The notes under the pieces were generated by a model. It was not told where the DNA came from, made no database searches, and saw only the letters and a list, made by a program, of their open reading frames with translations. Both the position numbers and the translations under genes were made by a program. From Nitriliruptoraceae bacterium (GTDB taxonomy: Bacteria; Actinomycetota; Nitriliruptoria; Nitriliruptorales; Nitriliruptoraceae), in assembly GCA_007117945.1 (NCBI GenBank), contig SKTN01000403.1, positions 1 to 14,071 of the forward strand: DNA of 14,071 bases, in the 5' to 3' direction. Of the stretch, positions 6,978 to 14,018 are shown piece after piece (the stretch's first letter is position 1; each line of letters opens with the position of its first letter).

Positions 6978-7229
6978 GGGGTCCTGGTCACCGCCATCCT
7001 CATCGGAGGGGTTGGACTCGACACGTGGAGCCCGCGCGAGCCTGCGCACCATCGTAGGCGCCGCCGTGCGTGCCGGCGCGCCCTTCCATCGGCCCGCGGC
7101 GGCCCGACCGCAGCGCTCATGGTTCGATCGCGCGAACCCGCCCGCCAGCGGTCCTCTCGTCGGTCTCGGGATCGCCCGGGCCGACGGTGGCTGGTCAGCC
7201 ACCACGGGAGGCGGTGCCCGGGTGCCGCG

Positions 7230-7246
7230 CGGTACCGTCGGTACCG
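7230..7246. promoter_or_regulatory. Twin CGGTACCG palindromes upstream of sua5
   Basis: The 8-bp palindrome CGGTACCG occurs at 7230-7237 and 7239-7246, one base apart, giving a 17-bp near-perfect palindrome. TACCGT (7233-7238) inside it fits a TANNNT -10 element and would give a leader of about 50 bases before the sua5 ATG. It is either an operator or a chance feature of GC-rich promoter DNA. Confidence 0.35.
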
Positions 7247-7292
7247 GCACGACCCTGTGGCGTGCACCGGCGGGACCACGCACCGAGGGACG

Positions 7293-8300
7293 ATGCTGAC
7301 GATGGGTGCGCACTCCGAGACCGTGGTGCCGGCATCGGTCCTCGCCCCGGACGAGCACGGCCTGCAGGCGGCACTGGACGCGCTGGCGCGCGGAGGGCTC
7401 GTCGGGATGCCCACGGAGACCGTGTACGGACTGGCCGGCGACGCCTACGACCCCGACGCCGTCGCCCGGATCTTCGCCGCCAAGGGCCGCCCCGCCGACA
7501 ACCCCCTGATCGTCCACCTCGCCGACCCGGAGGAACTCGGGCGGGTCGCGGCGCAGGTCACCCCGCTGGCGCGCCGACTGGCGGCCACCTTCTGGCCCGG
7601 GCCCCTCACCCTGGTCGTCGAAGCCGCGGCGTCGGTCCCGACGATCACCCGGGCAGGCCTGGACACCGTGGCGGTCCGCCTCCCCGACCACCCGGTGGCC
7701 GCGACACTCCTCGAGCGCACACCCCGGCCCCTGGCAGCTCCCTCGGCCAACCGCTCCGGTCGGCCCTCGCCCACCCGCGCCGAGCACGTGGCGACCGAGC
7801 TCGGTGACGCGGTTGCGCTGGTGCTGGACGGCGGACCCTGCCCGGTGGGCGTGGAGTCGACCGTGGTGGACGTCCGGGGGACGCGGCCGGTGGTGCTCCG
7901 CGAGGGCTCGGTCACCCGCGAGCAGCTCGGCATCGAGGGCACCCGGCAGGCGGGTGAGGACCAGCGGTCGCCGGGGACGCGCTACCGCCACTACGCCCCG
8001 GCCTACCCGGTCGTCCTCGTGGCGCGGGGCGGTATGGGGGCCGCCGTCGCGGCGCTCACCCCTGAGGAGCGCACCAGCACCGGGGTCGTCGCCGGGCGAT
8101 CGACGGTGGACGCGCTGCCCCCCGGGGTGCGGGTCATCGCGGGCTACACCGACGAGGTGGACCTGGCCCGCGGCTTGTACGGTGCGCTGCGCTCGGCGGA
8201 GGACGCGGGGGTCACCCGGCTGCTCGTCGAGGCCGTCGCGGAACGGGGTGTCGGGCGCGCGGTGATGGACCGGCTGCGGCGCGCCGCCGCACCGCACTGA
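7293..8300 (+). CDS. sua5: Threonylcarbamoyl-AMP synthase, Sua5 type
   Basis: This 335-residue cytosolic enzyme combines threonine, bicarbonate and ATP into threonylcarbamoyl-AMP. That is the first step of t6A formation at position 37 of ANN-reading tRNAs; TsaD and partners complete it. Residues about 18-205 are the YrdC/TsaC domain: PTETVYGLAGDAY from residue 40, KGRPADNPLIVHL at 64-76, PGPLTLVV, SANRSGRPSPT and the VESTVVDV signature. The linker SPGTRYRHYAP, typical of long Sua5 proteins, leads into the C-terminal Sua5 domain, so this is the two-domain form rather than short TsaC. Two ATGs compete: 7293 and 7302. GAGGGA at 7285-7290 is slightly too close to the first and slightly far from the second, so the start is uncertain by three residues. 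The SET-domain gene begins 16 bases after the stop and is probably co-transcribed. Confidence 0.95.
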   Translation: MLTMGAHSETVVPASVLAPDEHGLQAALDALARGGLVGMPTETVYGLAGDAYDPDAVARIFAAKGRPADNPLIVHLADPEELGRVAAQVTPLARRLAATFWPGPLTLVVEAAASVPTITRAGLDTVAVRLPDHPVAATLLERTPRPLAAPSANRSGRPSPTRAEHVATELGDAVALVLDGGPCPVGVESTVVDVRGTRPVVLREGSVTREQLGIEGTRQAGEDQRSPGTRYRHYAPAYPVVLVARGGMGAAVAALTPEERTSTGVVAGRSTVDALPPGVRVIAGYTDEVDLARGLYGALRSAEDAGVTRLLVEAVAERGVGRAVMDRLRRAAAPH

Positions 8301-8316
8301 GACGTCGAGGGTCACC

Positions 8317-8709
8317 ATGCTCGAGGAGAAAGTGCAGGTCAGGACCTCCGCGCGGGACGGCCGTGGCCTGTTCGCGACCGAGCGCATCGCCGCCGACACC
8401 CTGGTGATGGAGGCGCCCCTGCTGCTGATCCCGGGGGAGCAGCGCGCAGCGCTGCAGGCGACCCTGGTCGACGACTACGTCTACGAGTGGGACGAGCACG
8501 GCACCGCGGCCCTGGTGCTGGGCGTGTCGTCGATGTGCAACCACGACGACGACCCCAACGCCTTCCTGTGGCTGGTCCCAGACGGGCTGGTCGCCCAGCT
8601 GTTCGCCCTGCGCGACATCGATGAGGGGGAGGAGATCACCGTCTCCTACCGGGCCGAGGAGGGCAGCGAGGACGCCCCCCTGTGGTTCGAGGTCCGCGAC
8701 GGCGGGTGA
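8317..8709 (+). CDS. Small SET-domain protein, likely protein-lysine methyltransferase
   Basis: This 130-residue protein is almost entirely a SET domain, the fold that transfers methyl groups from S-adenosylmethionine to lysine. Visible hallmarks are GRGLFATERI (residues 16-25), which forms part of the cofactor pocket, the CNHDDDPNA stretch corresponding to the conserved NHS-x-x-PN motif, and DIDEGEEITVSY with the closing catalytic-type Tyr. There is no pre-SET or post-SET cysteine cluster, as is usual for short bacterial members. GAGG lies 6 bases before the ATG and the sua5 stop is 16 bases upstream, so the pair is likely an operon. Bacterial SET proteins are known from several phyla, but few have known substrates. 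Coupling with a tRNA-modification gene hints at a translation-related target, which is speculation. The 3' end converges on the ATPase gene, leaving 31 bases between. Confidence 0.85.
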   Translation: MLEEKVQVRTSARDGRGLFATERIAADTLVMEAPLLLIPGEQRAALQATLVDDYVYEWDEHGTAALVLGVSSMCNHDDDPNAFLWLVPDGLVAQLFALRDIDEGEEITVSYRAEEGSEDAPLWFEVRDGG

Positions 8710-8718
8710 GGGTCGCAG

Positions 8719-8738
8719 CCGCCGTGCCCGCCAGGCGG
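8719..8738. terminator. Weak GC hairpin between convergent genes
   Basis: CCGCC (8719-8723) can pair with GGCGG (8734-8738) around a 10-base loop in the 31-base gap between the SET gene and the ATPase gene. There is no T tract on either side. Its location would suit a bidirectional terminator, but such short GC stems are common here. Confidence 0.2.
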
Positions 8739-8740
8739 TG

Positions 8741-10486
8741 TCAGGCCGGCGGCGGCAGCTGCGGTGGCCACGGTGGATCGGGCGTGACCCGCAGGGCCTC
8801 CGCGAGGGTGATCGAGCCGGCGTAGGCGCGTTCCAGCGCGTCCTGGCGCAGGGTGCGCATCCCGCTGGTCCGGGCAGCCGCCAGCACGGCCCGCTCACCT
8901 GCTCCCGCCAGCAGGGCGTCCCGCAACTGCTGGTCGACCCGGACCAGTTCCGCGATCGCGGTACGACCGACGACCCCTGTGCGGTCACAGCTGTTGCAGC
9001 CCACACCGCGACGCGGTCGACCGCCCTCCAGCGCCTGCAGGTCGACGCCGAGAGCGTCGAGGAGGCGGGGCCCGGGCATGTCGGGCGCGACGCACGCGGT
9101 GCAGGTGCGGCGGACCAGACGCTGGGCGATCACCAGCTCGAGGGCGCTGGACAGCAGGAAGCGGTCGGCACCGAGGTCGACCATCCGTGCCACCGCGGAG
9201 GGCGCGTCGTTGGTGTGCAGGGTGGCCACCACGAGGTGGCCCGTGGAGGCCGCCTCCACGGTCAGCTGCGCCGTCTCACGGTCCCGGACCTCACCCACCA
9301 GCAGGACGTCGGGATCCTGGCGCAGCAGGTGGCGCAGCCCCGTGGCGAAGGTCACCCCCACGCGGGGGTCGATCTGGGTCTGGTTGATGCCGAGCCACCG
9401 GACCTCGACGGGGTCCTCCAGGGTGCGGATGTTGCGCCCCAGCCCGTCGGTGGTGGCCAGGGCGGCGTAGGCGGTGGTGGTCTTGCCCGATCCCGTGGGC
9501 CCGGTCAGCAGCACCAGGCCCTGGGGGCGCGCCAGCACGTCGGTCACGGTCGCCACGTCGGCGGGTTGGAGGCCCAGTTCGTCCAGGCCCAGGAGCTCCT
9601 CGGCCCGGGGGAGCAGCCGCAACGCCACGGTCTCGCCGCGCAACGTCGGCATGACCGAGACCCGGACCTCGAGGGGACGCCCCTCGACCACCAGCTGCGC
9701 CCGACCGTCCTGGGGACGTCGTCGCTCCGCGATGTCGAGGTCGGCCAGCAGCTTGATCCGCGACACCACCCGGGGGTGGAGGTCGCTGGGGAGGCGTTCC
9801 GCCTCCCGCAGGACGCCGTCGACCCGCAGCCGGACCCGGGCGCCGCCTTCGTACGGTTCGAGGTGGAGGTCGCTGGCCTGGAGCTGGACGGCTTCGGCCA
9901 GCAGGGCGTCGAGGCGCGCCACGACCGGTGCGGCGTCGGCACCGGCGCCCTCCTGCCCGCTGACCGCCCCCGCGGTGCGGCTGCGCTCCCACAGCCGGTC
10001 CTGGGTGGCCGTGAGCCGGTAGGCACGACGTCGCGCCCGGCGCAGGGCGTCGGTGGTGGCCACCACGGGCCGGACCCGACGCACCCCCGTGGTCAGGCGC
10101 ACATCGTCCAGCGCCGCCACGTCGGAGGGGTCCGACATCGCCAGGTGCAGCACACCGCCGGACAGCCGCAGCGGCAGCACGTCATGGCGTTCGGCCTCGG
10201 GCATCGGGAGGAGCGACACCACCTCGGGATCGAGGTCGGCCGTGGTGTCCAGGTCCACGCGCTCCAGGCGCAACTGCGTGGCGAGGGCGTCGGCGACCTC
10301 CGACTCCTCCACCAGGCCCAGCCGCACCAGGGCGGCACCGAGCCGCTCGCCGGGCGCGGCGACGTCCAGTGCGTCGCGGATGGTCGCCTCCGTGACGACA
10401 CCCGCCGCCAGGAGCAGTTCACCGAGCCGCCGTCGTCGCCGACCGGGCGCGGAGGACCCCTCCTGCGTGGCGGGGGCGTCCTGCAT
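8741..10486 (-). CDS. GspE/PilB-family assembly ATPase with MshEN-like N-terminus
   Basis: This 581-residue hexameric ATPase should power assembly of a type IV pilus or type II secretion pseudopilus from the cytoplasmic face of the membrane. The start at 10486 follows AGGAGG by 6 bases; an in-frame extension to 10663 lacks such a site. Residues 20-72 carry two RLGxxLxxxG motifs (from Arg20 and Arg48), the second complete to Gln71 and the first lacking its Gln. This is the MshEN/GspE-N pattern that binds c-di-GMP in some relatives. The ATPase core has Walker A GPTGSGKT (329-336), Asp box RTLEDPVE (354-361), Walker B with Glu399 in VGEVRD, and His box residues His417 and His424. Zinc-type cysteine pairs are Cys462/465 and Cys497/500. 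All key residues are intact. No pilin, PilC, PilT or PilM-like gene is in the window, so the apparatus cannot be named. The neighbouring genes are unrelated and divergent or convergent. Confidence 0.93.
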   Translation of the reverse strand: MQDAPATQEGSSAPGRRRRRLGELLLAAGVVTEATIRDALDVAAPGERLGAALVRLGLVEESEVADALATQLRLERVDLDTTADLDPEVVSLLPMPEAERHDVLPLRLSGGVLHLAMSDPSDVAALDDVRLTTGVRRVRPVVATTDALRRARRRAYRLTATQDRLWERSRTAGAVSGQEGAGADAAPVVARLDALLAEAVQLQASDLHLEPYEGGARVRLRVDGVLREAERLPSDLHPRVVSRIKLLADLDIAERRRPQDGRAQLVVEGRPLEVRVSVMPTLRGETVALRLLPRAEELLGLDELGLQPADVATVTDVLARPQGLVLLTGPTGSGKTTTAYAALATTDGLGRNIRTLEDPVEVRWLGINQTQIDPRVGVTFATGLRHLLRQDPDVLLVGEVRDRETAQLTVEAASTGHLVVATLHTNDAPSAVARMVDLGADRFLLSSALELVIAQRLVRRTCTACVAPDMPGPRLLDALGVDLQALEGGRPRRGVGCNSCDRTGVVGRTAIAELVRVDQQLRDALLAGAGERAVLAAARTSGMRTLRQDALERAYAGSITLAEALRVTPDPPWPPQLPPPA

Positions 10487-10506
10487 GCGCCGCCTCCTGC
10501 CGGGGT

Positions 10507-10535
10507 GTCCGTCGGTGTCGCACGGAGCGACGGAC
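10507..10535 (-). promoter_or_regulatory. Inverted repeat upstream of the assembly ATPase gene
   Basis: GTCCGTCG (10507-10514) and CGACGGAC (10528-10535) are exact 8-base inverted repeats around 13 bases. They begin about 20 bases before the ATG at 10486, just upstream of its AGGAGG. This could be a repressor operator or a leader hairpin. Confidence 0.35.
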
Positions 10536-10636
10536 CAGGACCCGGACATAGCGAAGGGTGCTGGCTCTGCCACTGAATGTAGCGGGCCGCGGTGGTTGCC
10601 GGTGCGCAGAACCCGGCACGTGCAGCGGCCTCGCGC

Positions 10637-10642
10637 TACCGT
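10637..10642 (+). promoter_or_regulatory. Candidate -10 element for a leaderless DUF3039 transcript
   Basis: TACCGT fits the actinobacterial TANNNT -10 pattern and ends exactly 7 bases before the ATG at 10650. That places transcription start at or beside the A of the start codon. The gene has no ribosome binding site, which supports a leaderless mRNA. No clear -35 is seen. Confidence 0.4.
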
Positions 10643-10649
10643 TGCCCCC

Positions 10650-10943
10650 ATGGCCACCTCCACACACCTCCCGACCCGGTCACCGTCACCGGCACCGGCC
10701 CCTGTGCAGGCGCCCGTCGAGCCCGATCAGCGGCCCGACGTCAGCCACGGCGACGGCGATCACGACCGATTCGCGCACTACGTCAACAAGCGCGATCTGG
10801 AGCGCTTCCGCCGCAAGGGCACACCGGTGACCGCCCTGTGCGGGAAGCGGTGGAAGCCCGACGGTGACCCGTCGCGCTACCCGATGTGCCCGACCTGCGC
10901 GGAGCTCGTCGCCGACCGCATCGCGGGGTCACTGGGTTCGTGA
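10650..10943 (+). CDS. DUF3039 family protein
   Basis: This 97-residue protein of unknown function matches DUF3039, a small family found mainly in Actinobacteria. The first 38 residues are Pro/Ser/Asp-rich and probably disordered. The conserved part is residues 40-90: HYVNKRD, then GTPVTALCGKRWKP, then YPMCPTC. His43, Cys64, Cys80 and Cys83 are arranged as a possible single zinc site, which is inference from spacing only. The ATG at 10650 has no ribosome binding site before it; a TACCGT 7 bases upstream suggests leaderless expression. The gene is divergent from the assembly ATPase gene, with a 163-base spacer, and is followed 75 bases later by the GH65 fusion gene on the same strand. Nothing in that arrangement tells its role. 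Confidence 0.85.
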   Translation: MATSTHLPTRSPSPAPAPVQAPVEPDQRPDVSHGDGDHDRFAHYVNKRDLERFRRKGTPVTALCGKRWKPDGDPSRYPMCPTCAELVADRIAGSLGS

Positions 10944-10971
10944 GGCCCTGAAGCCCGCCCTCGCGCACGAC

Positions 10972-10990
10972 TAGGGTCCCAGGGGACCTT
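10972..10990 (+). promoter_or_regulatory. Candidate -10 and overlapping palindrome upstream of the GH65 fusion gene
   Basis: TAGGGT (10972-10977) fits TANNNT and lies about 40 bases before the ATG at 11019. Overlapping it, GGTCCC (10975-10980) and GGGACC (10983-10988) form a perfect inverted repeat with a 2-base centre, at the expected transcription start. A sugar-responsive repressor could sit here. The regulator is not in the window. Confidence 0.35.
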
Positions 10991-11018
10991 GGAACCGTGT
11001 CCCCGGAGCGCTCCCACC

Positions 11019-14018
11019 ATGCCCTCGGCCCCGCGTCGTGCCGTGATCTTCGACCTCGACGGTGTCCTCACGGAGACGGCCGAGTACCACTACCTCGGCT
11101 GGCAACGTCTCGCCGACGAGGAGGGCCTGGCCTTCGACCGCCAGGCCAACGAGGCGCTCAGGGGACTGTCCCGGGGCGAGTCGCTGCAGGCACTGCTCGG
11201 GGACCGTGAGGTCGACCCGGCGACCTTCGACGCGATGATGGCGCGCAAGAACGGCTACTACGTCGAGTCGCTCCAGGACATGAGCCCCGCCGACCTGCTC
11301 CCCGGCGCCATCTCCCTGGTGGTCGACGCCAAGCGGCGGGGGATGCAGGTGGCCATCGGCTCGTCGTCGAAGAACGCCCGCTTCGTCCTCGACAAGCTAC
11401 AGATCACCGAGCTGTTCGACGCCATCGCCGACGGCGACACCGTGGAGCGCGCCAAGCCCGCCCCGGACCTCTTCCTCGCCGCCGCCGAGATGGTCGGTGT
11501 GCCCCCGGCGGAGTGCATCGTGATCGAGGACGCCGCCGCCGGGGTGGACGCGGCGCTGGCGGCGGGCATGACCGCGGTCGGTGTCGGGCCCCAGGAGCGC
11601 GTCGGTCACGCCCACCACCGCTTCGACGCCACCCGCGACGTCGATCTGACGGTGATCCGACAGCCCGTCGAGGAGCGGGTGGGCAGCGGACCGACGGTGG
11701 CTGACGGGTGGGTGGTGATCGACGACCACCACGACCCCGACCAGGTCATCAACGTCGCGACCTCGCATCTGACGGGCAACGGCTACCTCGGCTACCGGGG
11801 CACCCTGCCGGAGTGGCGTGCCACCGCCACCGTCGGGTGCACCGTCTCCGACACCTGGGACAACGCCGACGGCAAGTGGGCGGAGCTGTGCAACGTGCCC
11901 AACGCCCTCTACGCCCACCTCGAGCACCTCGGTCAACCCATCACCGTGGACGCCGACGCGGTGCTCAGCGACCGTGATCTGCTCGAACGGCGCCTCGACG
12001 TGCGCTACGGCCGCCAGCACCGCATCTTCGGCCCCTCCACCGGCCCCGTGGCGCGCCTGGTCGACGAGCGCTTCGCCTCCATGGACGCGCGTCACCTCCT
12101 GGCGCAACGCCAGCGGGTGTTCGCCACGCCCGGGACCCGCCTGACCCTGATCACCGGCATCGACGGCGAGGTGTGGAGCCTCAACGGCGACCACTTCGCC
12201 TTCATGGAACCCCACATCCACGACGACGCCCTGGCGCTACGGATGAACACCACGGAGCGGGGGCTGCCCATCGCCGTGGCCCACGCCGTGGGGATCCATG
12301 GCGGCACCGTGCAGGCCGAGCGCATCGACCAGTCGGAGCGTGAGCTCTACCGCGTGCTCGACATCGAGGTGGGCGGGGACGGACTGCTCGTGATCGAGCA
12401 GGTCATGGCCGTCCACTCGGGCAACGACGTGGAGTACCCCCTGGTCTCCTCCCTGGAGCTCGCCCGCGAGGGCGTGGCTGCGGGCTACGAGGTGCTGCTG
12501 GCGCGCCACGCCCAGGCCTGGGACCGCCGCTGGGAGCGCATCGACGTCGCGATCACCGGGGACCTCACCACCCAGGCGGTGCTGCGCTACAACCTCTACC
12601 ACTCGGTGATCGCCACCCCGATGCACGCCGACCACCTGCCCATCGGCGCCCGCGGGCTGTCCTGCCAGGCCTACCAGGGCGCGGCGTTCTGGGATCAGGA
12701 GGTCTTCAACCTGCCGATGTGGGTGCACACCTTCCCCGAGGTGGCCCGCAACGTGCTGGTCTACCGGCACAAGACCCTCGACGGCGCCCGACGTAAGGCG
12801 GCCCGCCTCGGCTACGCGGGCGCGTACTACGCCTGGATCTCCGGGGACACCGGCGATGAGCTGTGCCCGGACTTCTTCTTCCGCGACGTGCTCACCGGCC
12901 GCCCGATCCGCAACCACTTCAACGACTGGCAGATGCACATCTCGCCCGACATCGCGGTGACGATCGACGGCTACGTGCGCGCCACCGGTGACGAGGCCTT
13001 CGTCGCCGAGGGCGGGGCGGAGATCGTGTTCGAGGTCGCCCGGTTCCTGGCCTCCTTCGTGCACTTCCGGGTGCACGACGGCCGCTACCACCTGCTGCGC
13101 CTGCTCGGCCCCGACGAGTACCACGAGAACGTCGACGACAACGTCTTCACCCTGGAGCAGAGCCGCGTCGCCCTCCAGGAGGCCGTCCACCTCTACGACG
13201 CGCTGCGTGCCACCCACCCCGAGGTCCTCCGCGACCTCCAGCAGCGGCTCGCGATCACCGACGAGGAGCGGGACCTGTGGGCCGACGTCCTCGAGCGCCT
13301 GGTCGAGGTGGAGCCGGACCCCGACACGCGTCTGCTCGAGCAGTTCGACGGCTACTTCGACCTCGAGGACATCGCTCCCGACGACCTGCGCGAGCGGCTG
13401 CAGCACCCCGACGAGTACTGGGGCTGGCCCAACGGCATCGCCGTGCACACCCAGGTCACCAAGCAGCCCGACATCGTGCAGCTGTTCGTCTCCCAGCCCG
13501 AGCACTACGACCGGGCCACGATCGAGGCCAACTACGACTACTACCTGCCACGCACCCAGCACGGCTCCTCGCTGTCCCGCCCGATGTACGCCCTGGTCGC
13601 CGCCCGCCTCGGCCGGGTCGCCGAGGCCGAGCAGCTGTTCCTGCGCGGTGCCACCGTGGACCTGCTGGCCGACTCCCACCCCGCGCCGGGTGGCACCTTC
13701 ATCGGCGGGATCCACACCGCCGCCTGCGGGGCGACCTGGCAGGTGGCGGTGCTCGGGTTCGGTGGCCTCCACCTGCGCGACGACCACGTCGAGGTGGCAC
13801 CCCACCTGCCCGAGGGCTGGGAACGGCTGCGCTACGGCGTGGCCGTGCGGGGGTGCTGGCTGGAGGTGGACGCCTCCAACGCCGACGTCGTGCTCACGGC
13901 TCACGCGGACAACCCCACCGACGTCGAGGTGGAGGTCCACGGTGAGCGCCTCACGGTGCCCGCGGGGGAGCGCCGCGACGTGCGCTTCGACATCGGCGGT
14001 GAGCTCGTCACCGGCTGA
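11019..14018 (+). CDS. Beta-phosphoglucomutase / GH65 glycoside phosphorylase fusion
   Basis: This 999-residue cytosolic fusion protein has two enzyme domains. Residues 1-215 are a HAD-family beta-phosphoglucomutase: Asp12 and Asp14 in FDLDGVLTET, LRGLSRGESLQ, the SSSKNA serine motif, KPAPDLF and IEDAAAGVDAAL. After a linker, residues about 230-999 are a GH65 inverting phosphorylase: a beta domain with GNGYLGYRGTLPEW, FWDQEVFNLP from residue 557, LLGPDEYHENVDDN with probable catalytic acid Glu700, KQPDIVQLF at 815-823 and the phosphate-site HGSSLS at 848-853. GH65 enzymes cleave maltose, trehalose, kojibiose, nigerose or related alpha-glucosides with phosphate, releasing beta-glucose 1-phosphate. 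The mutase would turn that into glucose 6-phosphate without spending ATP on the glucosyl half. The exact sugar cannot be read from sequence. The ATG at 11019 has GGAG 10 bases upstream; a TTG at 10989 would add 10 unconvincing residues. No transporter or sugar regulator is in view. Confidence 0.94.
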   Translation: MPSAPRRAVIFDLDGVLTETAEYHYLGWQRLADEEGLAFDRQANEALRGLSRGESLQALLGDREVDPATFDAMMARKNGYYVESLQDMSPADLLPGAISLVVDAKRRGMQVAIGSSSKNARFVLDKLQITELFDAIADGDTVERAKPAPDLFLAAAEMVGVPPAECIVIEDAAAGVDAALAAGMTAVGVGPQERVGHAHHRFDATRDVDLTVIRQPVEERVGSGPTVADGWVVIDDHHDPDQVINVATSHLTGNGYLGYRGTLPEWRATATVGCTVSDTWDNADGKWAELCNVPNALYAHLEHLGQPITVDADAVLSDRDLLERRLDVRYGRQHRIFGPSTGPVARLVDERFASMDARHLLAQRQRVFATPGTRLTLITGIDGEVWSLNGDHFAFMEPHIHDDALALRMNTTERGLPIAVAHAVGIHGGTVQAERIDQSERELYRVLDIEVGGDGLLVIEQVMAVHSGNDVEYPLVSSLELAREGVAAGYEVLLARHAQAWDRRWERIDVAITGDLTTQAVLRYNLYHSVIATPMHADHLPIGARGLSCQAYQGAAFWDQEVFNLPMWVHTFPEVARNVLVYRHKTLDGARRKAARLGYAGAYYAWISGDTGDELCPDFFFRDVLTGRPIRNHFNDWQMHISPDIAVTIDGYVRATGDEAFVAEGGAEIVFEVARFLASFVHFRVHDGRYHLLRLLGPDEYHENVDDNVFTLEQSRVALQEAVHLYDALRATHPEVLRDLQQRLAITDEERDLWADVLERLVEVEPDPDTRLLEQFDGYFDLEDIAPDDLRERLQHPDEYWGWPNGIAVHTQVTKQPDIVQLFVSQPEHYDRATIEANYDYYLPRTQHGSSLSRPMYALVAARLGRVAEAEQLFLRGATVDLLADSHPAPGGTFIGGIHTAACGATWQVAVLGFGGLHLRDDHVEVAPHLPEGWERLRYGVAVRGCWLEVDASNADVVLTAHADNPTDVEVEVHGERLTVPAGERRDVRFDIGGELVTG

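Larger units (their letters stand above)
6911..7292. other. Divergent control region between the c-di-GMP operon and the sua5 gene
   Basis: This 382-base spacer should carry promoters for both flanking units. I see no credible gene: frames running through it on either strand are Arg/Pro/Ala-rich and lack domain or start-site support. It does hold an inverted repeat next to the c-di-GMP gene (6924-6941), an 11-bp direct repeat (6945-6970) and a pair of CGGTACCG palindromes near sua5 (7230-7246). Between about 6980 and 7229 I see nothing further that I can name. Confidence 0.6.

Noticed and set aside
6911..7414. N-terminal extension of the c-di-GMP gene up to 7414
   Set aside because: The added 168 residues are Arg/Pro/Ser-rich and overlap the sua5 start on the other strand. 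The receiver domain begins right after the ATG at 6910.
6576..8399. 607-codon minus-strand frame across the sua5 gene and divergent spacer
   Set aside because: It is antisense to Sua5, whose signatures are complete, and overlaps the c-di-GMP gene in a wrong frame.
8621..10576. 651-codon plus-strand frame across the assembly ATPase gene
   Set aside because: It is antisense to an ATPase with all catalytic motifs and overlaps the end of the SET gene in another frame. No domain or start signal supports it.
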